Shown piece by piece: positions 28,642 through 39,500 of a stretch of 64,000 nt of DNA. The notes beneath the pieces were generated by a model, which searched no databases, was not told the DNA's origin, and worked only from the letters and a program-made list of their open reading frames with translations. The stretch is from Flavobacterium sp. 123. GTDB lineage: Bacteria > Bacteroidota > Bacteroidia > Flavobacteriales > Flavobacteriaceae. The stretch spans positions 456,501-520,500 of the forward strand of contig NZ_RBXD01000001.1 of NCBI RefSeq assembly GCF_003634825.1, read 5' to 3'. How positions within the stretch are numbered: the first letter of the stretch is position 1; each line of letters opens with the position of its first letter. Both the position numbers and the translations under genes were made by a program.

Positions 28642-30171
28642 CTATTCCCATTCTATTGTGGCTGGTGGTTTCGAGCTGATATCATAAACAACACGATTCA
28701 CTCCTTTTACTTTATTGATAATATCATTTGATACTTTCATCAAGAAATCGTAAGGTAAATGTACCCAGTCAGCAGTCATTCCGTCAGTAGATTCTACTGC
28801 GCGCAATGCAACTACTTTTTCATACGTACGTTCATCACCCATAACACCAACACTATTTACAGGAAGCAAAATTGCTCCAGCTTGCCAAACTTTGTCATAC
28901 AATCCCCAAGATTTCAATCCGTCGATAAAAACCTTATCTACATCTTGTAAAATTTGTACTTTTTCTAAAGTAATATCTCCTAAAATACGGATAGACAATC
29001 CTGGTCCTGGGAAAGGATGTCTTCCTAACAATTCTGGATCAATTCCTAAAGTTGCTCCTACTCTACGCACTTCATCTTTAAAAAGCATACGCAAAGGCTC
29101 AACAATTTTCAATTTCATATAATCAGGTAAACCACCCACATTGTGGTGCGATTTAATTGTTGCCGATGGTCCTTTTACAGAAACCGATTCGATAACATCA
29201 GGATATATTGTCCCTTGGGCTAACCAAGTAACATCTTCAATTTTATGTGACTCATCATCAAAAACTTCGATAAAAGCATTTCCGATGGCTTTTCTTTTCA
29301 ATTCTGGATCTGTAACTCCTGCTAAAGCATCATAAAAACGTTGAGAAGCATCCACTCCTTTTACATTCAAGCCCATTCCTTCGTATTGATCTAAAACACT
29401 TTGGAATTCATTTTTACGAAGCAAACCATTATTTACAAAAATACAATACAGGTTTTTTCCGATTGCTTTGTTCAATAAAACCGCTGCTACAGTTGAATCT
29501 ACACCTCCTGAAAGACCTAAAACGACTTTATCGTTTCCGATTTTTTCTTTCATTTCAGCCACGATTTCTTCAACGAAAGCATTCGGCGTAAAATTTTGTG
29601 GTACTTCGGCAATTTTGACTAGGAAGTTTTCTAACATTTTTGATCCATCTGTAGAATGGAAAACTTCAGGATGGTATTGAATTGCATAGGTAGTTTCGCC
29701 TTCAATTTTGTAAGCTGCAAATTCCACATCATGCGTACTTGCTAGTTTTACTCCATTTGTTGGCAAAGCTTTAATACTATCACTATGACTCATCCAAACT
29801 TGACTATTCTCAGAAACTCCTTCAAAGAAAATTTCATCTTCTTTTATATAAGACAAATTGGCTCTACCATATTCTCTGGTGTTTGAAGCAGCTACTTCAC
29901 CTCCACTAAAATGAGATAAATATTGTGCACCGTAACAAACAGCTAACATAGGAAGTTTACCTCTAATTTGAGATAAATCAGGATGTGGTGCATCTTCTCC
30001 GCGAACAGAAAAAGGGCTACCTCCAAGAATTACTGCTTTATAAGGTGATAAATCACTAGGAAAGTGATTGTAAGGGAAAATTTCGCAGAATATATTTAAT
30101 TCGCGAACTCTACGCGCAATAAGCTGAGTATATTGCGATCCGAAATCTAAAATAAGTACGTTGTGTTGCAT
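28642..30171 (-). CDS. guaA: GMP synthase (glutamine-hydrolysing)
   Basis: 509 residues from ATG 30171 ([20 protein letters not shown]). It converts XMP to GMP with ATP and glutamine. The class I glutaminase domain has [10 protein letters not shown] (nucleophile Cys) and [11 protein letters not shown] (His-Glu). The synthetase domain has the PP-loop [12 protein letters not shown], and the C-terminal dimerisation domain ends in PPATIEWE. The start codon lies only three bases after a perfect -7 promoter element. Confidence 0.97.
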   Translation of the reverse strand: MQHNVLILDFGSQYTQLIARRVRELNIFCEIFPYNHFPSDLSPYKAVILGGSPFSVRGEDAPHPDLSQIRGKLPMLAVCYGAQYLSHFSGGEVAASNTREYGRANLSYIKEDEIFFEGVSENSQVWMSHSDSIKALPTNGVKLASTHDVEFAAYKIEGETTYAIQYHPEVFHSTDGSKMLENFLVKIAEVPQNFTPNAFVEEIVAEMKEKIGNDKVVLGLSGGVDSTVAAVLLNKAIGKNLYCIFVNNGLLRKNEFQSVLDQYEGMGLNVKGVDASQRFYDALAGVTDPELKRKAIGNAFIEVFDDESHKIEDVTWLAQGTIYPDVIESVSVKGPSATIKSHHNVGGLPDYMKLKIVEPLRMLFKDEVRRVGATLGIDPELLGRHPFPGPGLSIRILGDITLEKVQILQDVDKVFIDGLKSWGLYDKVWQAGAILLPVNSVGVMGDERTYEKVVALRAVESTDGMTADWVHLPYDFLMKVSNDIINKVKGVNRVVYDISSKPPATIEWE

Positions 30172-30174
30172 GCG

Positions 30175-30182
30175 CAAAAATA
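30175..30182 (-). promoter_or_regulatory. -7 element TATTTTTG abutting the guaA start
   Basis: A minus-strand TAnnTTTG match ending three bases before the guaA ATG. Because transcription starts a few bases after this element, the mRNA would be leaderless or nearly so. Confidence 0.5.
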
Positions 30183-30325
30183 CTTTTTATATTCGGAATT
30201 GAAAAATTGAATTTTAAAAATTTTTATTTTTATTCTGTAAAGATTTTTTCAATTGCTATAAATATAAATTTCTATTGGAATCAATATTCTTTAAACTATA
30301 CCATTTAACATAATAGCCACTATTT

Positions 30326-30370
30326 AAAAACAAATAGGCTGTCATAAAAAAGAACAGCCTATTTGTTTTT
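30326..30370. terminator. Strong terminator hairpin
   Basis: A 17-bp perfect stem running from aaaaacaaataggctgt to its complement with an 11-base loop and an A/T-tract on each side. It lies downstream of the surface-protein gene ending at 30411 and separates that cluster from guaA. Confidence 0.92.
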
Positions 30371-30410
30371 ATTAAACTTCTTATTTAATAAATCCTTATT
30401 GTATTATTGC

Positions 30411-32045
30411 CTAATATGGTTGAATAATATCTCCAGTTACGTAATAACGTCTTTCACCGTTAACAATAGCCACAATTAGTTTAACGATACCGCCAGCAGG
30501 AATAGAAAAATCACCCGAGCCTTGTGGAGTTAAAACGCTATAAAATGATGCTTCAAATCCGGCGTAAATTAATATATTATTTGGATATGAATTAGTATTA
30601 CTATTTATAAAAGTACATGTAAAACCATCTGATAATTGACTAAAATCATAACTGGTATTACCTGTTAAATAAATAATTTTTCCTGACTCCATGTCTGTTA
30701 ATAGAGCTGAAATGTTTTGTCCATTTACTGTGGGAGCAATACTACTATCAATAAAAGGATCGCTCCAAGTTGAATTTCCTACGCCATCGGTTGTTAAAAC
30801 CTGATTAGGCATACCAACTATGTTTGGATACGTAACAGCACCAGTGGTTAGTTGACCAGTTGTTTTAACTGCCGTAACTTGTTCATTACCTAATTGAATT
30901 GAATTATTACCAAGAACAGTTGCTCCATAACCTATAGCTGTAGCATTTTCAATCTCACCGGAACCGCCATTAGTATTTACACCTATCAAAGTATTATGAG
31001 ATCCTGTGGAAAGAGCACTCCCTGAACCAAATCCAAAAGCGGTATTGTATGACCCTTCTGTATTTATTAATAGAGAACTTTGACCAATAGCGGTATTATA
31101 TTCTCCAAATGTGTTGACAGCAAGTGTATTCCTACCTATGGCCATATTTGAATCTAAATTATTTCCTCCCTTATCTATAGTTATTCCATTAACTGTTAGT
31201 GAACCACTAATGGTAGTTTTTCCATTTTTTAAAACTACCAATGCATTACTTGGAGTTTCAATTGTGCCATTTCCAATCACAAACAAACGATCATTCGGGT
31301 CAAATAAAGATACTGAGCTTGGAGTATAATCCGTATTATGTGTTCCAACAACAGTTTCTACATAAGATCTAGCTTTAGTAAAGTATCCCATAGCAGTAGA
31401 AATATTACCACTAGCCAAGTTACCATCTCCCATTGTAGTAGCAATTTCTCCACTAGCTGTAGTATTATATCCCATCGCAGTAGACGTATTCCCAGTGGCT
31501 GTGGTAAGATTACCCATTGCAATAGAAATATTACCACTGGCAATACTTTTATTACCCAATGCAGTAGAAAATACTCCAATATTATCATCATCCCATTGCG
31601 TACCATTCACATAACCAGCTCTAAAGGCTGCTTTCTTAGGATACCACATCATTCGAGTTCCTTCACCAAGGGAAGATGCTGTGCCTGTACCAAAATTACC
31701 TGTTGCTAATAAACCATCAATACTATTAAACGTTTTTTTACCAGCAATAGTCTGGTCAGTTGTTAAATCCACAAAGTTTTTCTCAGCAGATCCTGTACCT
31801 CCATTTTCTACAGGCAAAATACCGCTGTAAGCCGAAGCACTTGATGTTTCCCAAGTTGCATTTCCAGCACCATCGGTTGTTAAAACCTGATTAGCTGTAC
31901 CATCAATGTTAGGATACGTAACAGTACCAACTTTCAAGTTGTTTATGACCGCATCTTTTACGACAGCACCGTTTTTAGATAATCCTTGTGCCGCCATAAA
32001 ATTTACTAGCACCAAACTTATAAAAACTAAAATATTTTTTTTCAT
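30411..32045 (-). CDS. Secreted YadA-head-like fibre protein
   Basis: 544 residues with a signal peptide (1-20). [19 protein letters not shown] module (about 41-60) and an [20 protein letters not shown] module (80-99) come first. At about 160-229 there are five 14-residue repeats of the form [14 protein letters not shown], the pattern of YadA-type trimeric adhesin heads. Further on, three 17-residue repeats of the form [17 protein letters not shown] occur, then a second VTYPN...QVLTTDG module and a beta-rich C-terminus. No autotransporter barrel and no T9SS sorting domain are visible, so its route to the surface and anchor are unclear. It shares both modules and the 17-residue repeat with the giant fibre at 36593. 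Confidence 0.75.
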   Translation of the reverse strand: MKKNILVFISLVLVNFMAAQGLSKNGAVVKDAVINNLKVGTVTYPNIDGTANQVLTTDGAGNATWETSSASAYSGILPVENGGTGSAEKNFVDLTTDQTIAGKKTFNSIDGLLATGNFGTGTASSLGEGTRMMWYPKKAAFRAGYVNGTQWDDDNIGVFSTALGNKSIASGNISIAMGNLTTATGNTSTAMGYNTTASGEIATTMGDGNLASGNISTAMGYFTKARSYVETVVGTHNTDYTPSSVSLFDPNDRLFVIGNGTIETPSNALVVLKNGKTTISGSLTVNGITIDKGGNNLDSNMAIGRNTLAVNTFGEYNTAIGQSSLLINTEGSYNTAFGFGSGSALSTGSHNTLIGVNTNGGSGEIENATAIGYGATVLGNNSIQLGNEQVTAVKTTGQLTTGAVTYPNIVGMPNQVLTTDGVGNSTWSDPFIDSSIAPTVNGQNISALLTDMESGKIIYLTGNTSYDFSQLSDGFTCTFINSNTNSYPNNILIYAGFEASFYSVLTPQGSGDFSIPAGGIVKLIVAIVNGERRYYVTGDIIQPY

Positions 32046-32167
32046 GTATCTTCTATGTTAATTTTTATAATTAAACTTCATAATTTTTTTTTGTTTCTTA
32101 TTTACTGATTGCTAACAACTCCGAGCACTATAAAACTAACCCCAACTCCGTACGCCGTTCCTTGTTG

Positions 32168-34345
32168 TTAAAAACTACGAACCAGTACGACTTTAAAATT
32201 TGCAGCAGCGTAAGTTTTGGTAATATTAGAAACAACACATGAGTTATCCCATACTATATCTATATTAGCACCGTTAGGGGTAGATGACATCATCATACCG
32301 AAGCCGGCACCAGTTTGGCAAATTTTCTGTGCTTCAGTAAAATTAGGCAAACGCCAATCACTATATCCATTAAGAACTGCGGTATTCGCATTTGGTATAG
32401 TAGTGCTTATTACGGTATTGTAACTCACATTACTAGCGTAAATACCCGTTCTTATAAGACCATGTTGTATTCCGTCACTACCTGGCGCACTAAGATAAAA
32501 AATTGTTCCTCCCTGATATGTATCTCCAACTACTTTAGGCGGCGGCAAAGGGCTATCCATAAGTTCGCCATAGCTACTTATACTTTTTCCAGATCCTATT
32601 TTACCATTACTATCTATAGACACTGCAGGATTCGAAATTTTACTTCCATTGATACTAATCCCATTATTTCTAGCAATAACACTATTAGACGATGTGGCAA
32701 TCGCTCCTGTACAATTATTAGTATTGCTATAATTGATGCTCACTATTTTCGATCCGTTTGTCAACCACTTCAACACAAGTGTATTATCTGACGAAGTCCC
32801 TCCTGAAGTAATTGTATAATCTGTATTTATAACTCCTGGAATTGTCCAAATATAATTCGTTTGACCTGATTGCGTAGTATAAGTTACATCTGTATTAATT
32901 ACTACTATTGCACCAGCTTGTGTAGTAAAAGAGGGAACTGGCAGAACATTAACAGCTACTGCTTGAGAAATACAACTCGTATTTACATTATAGCCTTTTC
33001 GGTTAGCATAATAGGTAGTCGTTGCAGTAGGTGCAACAGTAATAGACGAACCGGTACCAATAATAGGAGCAGAACTTAATTCTATAAAATCAAGATCTAG
33101 AGTAGCACCAGATAGTGTTGCATAATCATATCGAATCCCTGTAATATTTCCTCCTGTAGCCCAAAGAGCGTGTGTCGACATATCTACAGAAACCGTATGC
33201 CATTGATTGTCTGAAACCAATGTCTTATTTAAATATTTAGATCCTGTTGCAGTTACATCAGTACTATTCAAAAAAAACATTTGTGCTTCTCCTGCAGTAC
33301 CCGAAACAACCCGATAGCGAAAATTAATATATTTATAAACCGTTGGGTCAAAAGAACCTAGATTATACATTTCGATTTCTGGATCTACACTGGTGGTAGT
33401 TACATTCAGTATTCCATTTAAGTTTGAATTTACTGTAGTCTGGTAGGTTACGGTTGGTTGAGTATTAAAACCTTGATAAAAAGCATCTCCACCACAAGCT
33501 CCTTCATACCAAACATCTACCCCATCCGTCCCTGTACTTCCTCCTGAAGATGTCAACGTTGTACTTGTACCAGCACATACACTAGCCGTTCCTGAAATAT
33601 TAGTTGGAGCAGTTGTTGGTTGCGCAAAAATTGAGATTTCGTCAATACTACCTGATCGGATATTGATATCTAATTTATCAAATGCTGGAGCAAAACTTGT
33701 AGCCGAAGCATCAGAAATTGGTGGATTAGAATAATTAAAAGTAGATAAGTTAGGATTTACCCACATGTCTGTTTTATTCAAATTATAATCAATACGAACG
33801 ATTACCATATTTTGCGCACTCAAACTTGCTGAAGAAGAACTTAAATTAGCGCTAGGGGAACAAATAGACATTAGAGATCCTGATTGAGCTCCAATTACAC
33901 CTGTTAATACTGCTCCATTATAAAGTCTAATTGTTGGTGTTCCAAATCCTCCATTTGCTTCAAAAACAGATATGAATTGAAAGTAAACCACTCCTCTATC
34001 TTGCAATGGAAATGATCTTCCTATTGCAGCAATTTGATTACAAGTTCCTCCATAACAAGTGGCGTCAAAATCAGCTTTTAAACCAGAAGTTGTTAATCCC
34101 GAATAAGTAAAGCCAGTTGCTGAAATCTTTAAATATTCTTGGTTATAGGTTTTTACCCAACTACCGCTCCAACCAGCACCTCCGTTGGCATTCAGTAATG
34201 AAGTACCAGAGGTATAATCAAATCCTTCATAAGCAACAAGATTAAAACCTGATGGAGTTTGCGCTGTGACAGAAACTACCGTTAATAAAAAAATAAGACT
34301 AAAAATAATATTTATAGAGAACTTTGATAGTGAAATGTTTTGCAT
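32168..34345 (-). CDS. Large secreted multidomain surface protein ending in a DUF1566-like domain
   Basis: 725 residues with a signal peptide (to about 29, ending VTAQ). The N-terminal part (about 30-250) looks like a concanavalin-like sandwich domain (NLVAYEGFDYTSG ... DEISIFAQP). A cysteine-containing Ig-like segment, a second carbohydrate-binding-like domain (about 290-430) and PKD-like strands follow. A short segment GKIGSGKSISSYGELMDSPL leads to a C-terminal domain with GLIRTG and SDWRLPNFTEAQKIC, the hallmark of DUF1566/Lcl-like domains. No T9SS sorting domain. Predicted adhesin or glycan-binding surface protein. Confidence 0.65.
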   Translation of the reverse strand: MQNISLSKFSINIIFSLIFLLTVVSVTAQTPSGFNLVAYEGFDYTSGTSLLNANGGAGWSGSWVKTYNQEYLKISATGFTYSGLTTSGLKADFDATCYGGTCNQIAAIGRSFPLQDRGVVYFQFISVFEANGGFGTPTIRLYNGAVLTGVIGAQSGSLMSICSPSANLSSSSASLSAQNMVIVRIDYNLNKTDMWVNPNLSTFNYSNPPISDASATSFAPAFDKLDINIRSGSIDEISIFAQPTTAPTNISGTASVCAGTSTTLTSSGGSTGTDGVDVWYEGACGGDAFYQGFNTQPTVTYQTTVNSNLNGILNVTTTSVDPEIEMYNLGSFDPTVYKYINFRYRVVSGTAGEAQMFFLNSTDVTATGSKYLNKTLVSDNQWHTVSVDMSTHALWATGGNITGIRYDYATLSGATLDLDFIELSSAPIIGTGSSITVAPTATTTYYANRKGYNVNTSCISQAVAVNVLPVPSFTTQAGAIVVINTDVTYTTQSGQTNYIWTIPGVINTDYTITSGGTSSDNTLVLKWLTNGSKIVSINYSNTNNCTGAIATSSNSVIARNNGISINGSKISNPAVSIDSNGKIGSGKSISSYGELMDSPLPPPKVVGDTYQGGTIFYLSAPGSDGIQHGLIRTGIYASNVSYNTVISTTIPNANTAVLNGYSDWRLPNFTEAQKICQTGAGFGMMMSSTPNGANIDIVWDNSCVVSNITKTYAAANFKVVLVRSF

Positions 34346-34396
34346 AATTTTTTTATTTAATTAATCTGTACCAAAAAGGTCAATATTTTTATTTTA

Positions 34397-36409
34397 TTAA
34401 CGTATCCAAGTAGAAAACCAAGCATCTGGACTAGTTGATTGTCTTCCCATTTTAGTATCAACATACCAGTGTACGCAACTTCCATAATTATTAGAATGGT
34501 ACATTTGAGGCCAACCTGTGACATCAGGATCACAACAGTTATTCCAACACCATGAGCCTGAGTCTGTAGTAAATATTGACGTCGTTAAGCTTCCATAATG
34601 CCATGTTCCTGAACCGCCAGCAACAGTAGAACTACTTCTCAATGCTCCAATGGCTAATGGATCAGTTGATGTAGTTTTGTTTGCATATGAAGAGTATGAA
34701 TTACCTGCTCTTAATTGTACCGTTGTGCAGTTATTAGCTAATCCAATTACAGTAGTACGAGGTAAATATCCTTTAGAAGAAGGAGATGTAAGACTACTAA
34801 CTTCAAGAGAAGTAGAAGAATTTCCTCCAACATTCAATAATGTCCACCCTCCTCCATCTGTTGTCATATCTGCATATACTTGAAAAGGAGTCCCTGAATT
34901 GATATTTGGGTTTGTTATCCAATATACCCCATCTGGAGATGATGGGAATTCTTGTTTAATATCTAAGACACTTAATGCTGCTTTTATTGATGTGAGCCCG
35001 TCTTTAGGAAGCGGTTTATCAACACTTTTTCCAAATTTATTTTTTCCTTCTCCGGCACCTTCTTCTCCATGTAAATTAACAGCCTGTAAAACGTCTGACA
35101 CTAATTTTCCATATTTATTCAATACTAATGGATTCATTGTTACTACAAAAGTCTTAGTTACCACACCACCAGAATTATCATCTAATGTGATAGTAATAGT
35201 TGAAGTTCCCAACTGTCCTGAAACTGGTGTTAGTGATAGTGTCCTACTCCCTGTATTTCCTTGTAAGGTTATATTACTATTCGGAATTAATGCTGTATTA
35301 CTAGAACTGGCTGTTACTGTTAAATTATTTAATGGAGTTTCTTGATCATTAATAGTAAATGCAATTGGTGAAGGTGTTGCTCCTTCTACAATAGAAATAT
35401 CACTAATTGATGAAATCGTTGGATTAACGTTTATATAACTCGTATTACAAGTGAATGTAGATCCCGAAATTAAGGCTGTTGTGGCTCCTCCCCAATCTTC
35501 CATTACCATAGAAGCTATATTTACTCCAGCATTCAAATAAGTAACTCCTGAAAAAGTTCCCATCGAAGTAAAACTATCGAATCTTGTCCCTATTTGTGTT
35601 CCTCCTGTAATAGTTGGTTTGACAGGATCAGTTGTATCAATTACTCCATTAATATAAAATGAAATGGCATTATCTCCCATACCAGAGAAATTCAAATCAT
35701 AGAAACCCGATTGTGCAACATTAAATGTTTGTTGAACAATCCAATTGTAATTTGCTCCTCCTCCAATTAATGCAGAGGCATCAGACTTAGGTGCAATCCA
35801 ATAATAAGTAGATCCAGAAACAGTATATCCGTTTACATCTAAATATACTGGTGCCAAAGAAGATGTTTTCGGAACATAAGCGTTATAAGGCAAGGTTTCT
35901 GAATAAGAATATCCTTGGGGCAAAGTGACTATTTTCCAATTGTTATCAAGAGCCATTGCCGAAATTGGATTTGTTCCATAACCTGAACCAATAATATTTC
36001 CGCCACAAAATGCAGCAGTTGTAAAACTCAATTCTGAGCCATAAGAAGTTCCTTGCGAATTAATCGCATAAGCACGAACATAATAAGTTGTACTGGTTGT
36101 TAATCCAGTTACTGCTTGGGAAAAAGCCCCTGTTCCAGAACCTATTACTACTTTAGTATTAGCAGTAGTTGGATTAGTTGTTAAACTATATACAACCCCT
36201 CGCTCTGTAACCGTTGCTCCACCATCACTAGTAATATTTCCTCCAAGTTGAGCACTTGTATAAGTGGACGAAACTGTAGTGGTTAAAGTTGCTGTTGTAA
36301 TAGGTAAATTAAAAATTACCGAATAGTTATTCGATATTTTAAATGTATTTAGCGCATAATTTATATTAACAGAGAAAAGCAATAAAAAAGATAGTAATTT
36401 TAATTTCAT
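34397..36409 (-). CDS. Large secreted surface protein with fibrinogen-like C-terminal domain
   Basis: 670 residues with a signal peptide (1-19). It has an FN3-like domain (about 40-132, TTSTTYYVRAYAINSQGTSYG), then a PA14/carbohydrate-binding-like domain (about 135-330), then a cadherin-like or Calx-beta-like domain (about 331-430), then a short KFGKSVDKPLPKDG linker. The C-terminal domain (about 490-670) has GVYWITNPN and VYADMTTDGGGWTLL, the fibrinogen-like D-x-x-x-x-GGGW motif with Ala instead of the usual Cys, plus a later WCWNNCCDPDV cysteine cluster. Probably a lectin-like tip of an adhesin. No T9SS sorting domain. Confidence 0.7.
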   Translation of the reverse strand: MKLKLLSFLLLFSVNINYALNTFKISNNYSVIFNLPITTATLTTTVSSTYTSAQLGGNITSDGGATVTERGVVYSLTTNPTTANTKVVIGSGTGAFSQAVTGLTTSTTYYVRAYAINSQGTSYGSELSFTTAAFCGGNIIGSGYGTNPISAMALDNNWKIVTLPQGYSYSETLPYNAYVPKTSSLAPVYLDVNGYTVSGSTYYWIAPKSDASALIGGGANYNWIVQQTFNVAQSGFYDLNFSGMGDNAISFYINGVIDTTDPVKPTITGGTQIGTRFDSFTSMGTFSGVTYLNAGVNIASMVMEDWGGATTALISGSTFTCNTSYINVNPTISSISDISIVEGATPSPIAFTINDQETPLNNLTVTASSSNTALIPNSNITLQGNTGSRTLSLTPVSGQLGTSTITITLDDNSGGVVTKTFVVTMNPLVLNKYGKLVSDVLQAVNLHGEEGAGEGKNKFGKSVDKPLPKDGLTSIKAALSVLDIKQEFPSSPDGVYWITNPNINSGTPFQVYADMTTDGGGWTLLNVGGNSSTSLEVSSLTSPSSKGYLPRTTVIGLANNCTTVQLRAGNSYSSYANKTTSTDPLAIGALRSSSTVAGGSGTWHYGSLTTSIFTTDSGSWCWNNCCDPDVTGWPQMYHSNNYGSCVHWYVDTKMGRQSTSPDAWFSTWIR

Positions 36410-36517
36410 AGTTTTCTATTTAAGAATATATATCAAGTCGAATGTCTATAACATTATTTATTGAATCAGGATATGCAAATAATTCATAATCTTTTATTGC
36501 CTTTCTGTTTCAAAATA

Positions 36518-36550
36518 ACAAATCTATAGCAATGTATGCTATAGATTTGT
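36518..36550. terminator. Hairpin downstream of the giant fibre gene
   Basis: A 14-bp perfect inverted repeat (acaaatctatagca / tgctatagatttgt) with a 5-base loop, 43 bases after the stop at 36593. The T-run is weak, so it is a terminator or an RNA-stabilising hairpin at the operon end. Confidence 0.65.
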
Positions 36551-36592
36551 CGTTGATATTATTTAGGGTATCCTATTGTTTTATAGAAAATT

Positions 36593-39500
36593 TTAGTAAT
36601 AATAGTCAAATTGAACTCTTTCAGTTCCAGCTAAAGCATATGTTCCATTGTTAGCTGGAATATAGGTTAACGTACTTCCACTTATACTATAAGCAGTGTT
36701 ACTAATTCTCACCCCATTGATATACATTTTTACTTTACTGTTTGCTGATGGTGTTTGTGTTAAAGCAAAACTAACCTGAGCTGCAGTTGCCGTAAATTCA
36801 TCTGCCACTTCTCGTACAGTAGCTGCTGGGCTTCCCCATGCAATTGTTCCAGAACCATCAGTAATTAAAACTTGACCAGTTGTTCCGTCAGTATTTGGGT
36901 AAGTAACCGCTCCTGATGTAATTTTCGCACTTGTATTTATACTAGTAACTGATGTATTTCCTAATTGAACTGTGTTACTTGTTGCAACTGATGAATTATA
37001 ACCAATAGCAGTAGCATTAGTTAAATTTGCCGAAGCAACATCTGCTCCTGAACCCAATGCAGAATTCCCAATTCCTGTTGTATTTGTTAATAAAGCTATA
37101 TTACCAACAGCTGTATTATAATTTCCTGTTGTATTACCAAAAAGCGCTTTACTACCATTAGCTGAATTAAAAATACCCGAAGTGTTATTAGTTAGAGATA
37201 AATAACCACTACCTGTATTATCATTACCACCAATATTCAATTGTAAAGACTGGGCACCAAAAGCTGTATTGTTAAAACCTGTAGTGTTACTTTTAAGTGC
37301 ATAAAAACCATTGGCTGTATTTTGTGTAGACGAAGTATTTGCCTGAAGAGCTCCTAAACCTGTAGCAGTATTTCGAGTTCCTGTTGTATTATTAGCTAAG
37401 GCACTACTCCCTAAAGCTGTGTTTTCTACACCAGTACCAGCACCACTACCTACATTAACACCACTAATAATCGCATTATTGCTAAATGTTTTAACACCTG
37501 CAACAGTTTGCGCAGTAGTTAAGTCTACAAAGCTTTTTGTCGAAGACCCTGTTCCCCCGTTTGCAATGGCAACAATACCTGAAACATTAGTTGCAGTTCC
37601 ACTTGTAACTTGGGCATCAACATATGTTTTAACTGATTTTACACTTGGATATTTAGTATCTGATGCAGCGTCTGTCGTGATATTTGTACTTTTATTAATT
37701 AAAATTTCTTTCGTTGCTTCAGCTGCAATAGCACGATCAACTTCAGTTTGTAAATTTGTTGCTGACGTATTATCACCAAGAATTCTGTTCGATTTCTCTG
37801 TGTTTAAATTAGACGTAATTGTACTTTCTGCTGCTGTTGCTCTTGAAGTTTCGGCTGTTATTAAGGCCGAAGTATCTGTGAGTCCAGCTATGGCGCCATC
37901 AACATAAGTTTTAACCGATTTTACACTTGGGTATTTTGTATCTGATGCAGCATCAGTTACAATACTTACACTTTTGTTGGTTAAAATCTCTTTTGTTGCC
38001 TCTGCGGCTGTTGCTCTTGTTATTTCTGCAGCTAAGTTAGTTGTCAAAGTTCCTTCGGCTGTTGTAGCTCGTGTAACTTCTGTTGCCAAATTAGTTGTCA
38101 ATGTAGCATCTGCAGCCGATCTTGTTGTAGCTTCGCTTGCTAAATTGGTTGTTAAAGTCGTATCTGCTGTACCTCTGGTTGTAGCCTCAGTAGCAATTGC
38201 TGTTGTATTTACTGCTTCGGCTGCTGTAGCTCTTGCTACTTCTGTTGCCAATGCTGTTGATCCTGTTGATGCACTAGCATCAACATAGGTTTTAACCGAT
38301 TTTACACTCGGGTATTTTGTATCTGATGCAGCATCAGTTACAATACTTACACTTTTGTTGGTTAAAATCTCTTTTGTTGCCTCTGCTGCTGTTGCTCTTG
38401 TTACTTCTGCAGTTAAATTAGTCGTCAAAGTTCCTTCGGCTGTTGTAGCTCGTGTAACTTCTGTTGCCAAATTAGTTGTCAATGTAGCATCTGAAGCTGA
38501 TCTTGTAGTAGCTTCGCTTGCTAAATTGGTTGTTAAAGTCGTATCTGCTGTACCTCTGGTTGTAGCCTCAGTAGCAATTGCTGTTGTATTTACTGCTTCG
38601 GCTGCTGTAGCTCTTGCTACTTCTGTTGCCAATGCTGTTGATCCTGTTGATGCACTAGCATCAACATAGGTTTTAACCGATTTTACACTCGGGTATTTTG
38701 TATCTGATGCAGCATCAGTTACAATACTTACACTTTTGTTGGTTAAAATCTCTTTTGTTGCCTCTGCGGCTGTTGCTCTTGTTATTTCTGCAGTTAAATT
38801 AGTCGTCAAAGTTCCTTCGGCTGTTGTAGCTCGTGTAACTTCTGTTGCCAAATTAGTTGTCAATGTAGCATCTGAAGCTGATCTTGTAGTAGCTTCGCTT
38901 GCTAAATTGGTTGTTAAAGTCGTATCTGCTGTACCTCTGGTTGTAGCCTCAGTAGCAATTGCTGTTGTATTTACTGCTTCGGCTGCTGTAGCTCTTGCTA
39001 CTTCTGTTGCCAATGCTGTTGATCCTGTTGATGCACTAGCATCAACATAGGTTTTAACCGATTTTACACTCGGGTATTTTGTATCTGATGCAGCATCAGT
39101 TACAATACTTACACTTTTGTTGGTTAAAATCTCTTTTGTTGCCTCTGCGGCTGTTGCTCTTGTTATTTCTGCAGCTAAGTTAGTTGTCAAAGTTCCTTCG
39201 GCTGTTGTAGCTCGTGTAACTTCTGTTGCCAAATTAGTTGTCAATGTAGCATCTGCAGCTGATCTTGTAGTAGCTTCGCTTGCTAAATTGGTTGTTAAAG
39301 TCGTATCTGCTGTACCTCTGGTTGTAGCCTCAGTAGCAATTGCTGTTGTATTTACTGCTTCGGCTGCTGTAGCTCTTGCTACTTCTGTTGCCAATGCTGT
39401 TGATCCTGTTGATGCACTAGCATCAACATAGGTTTTAACCGATTTTACACTCGGGTATTTTGTATCTGATGCAGCATCAGTTACAATACTTACACTTTTG

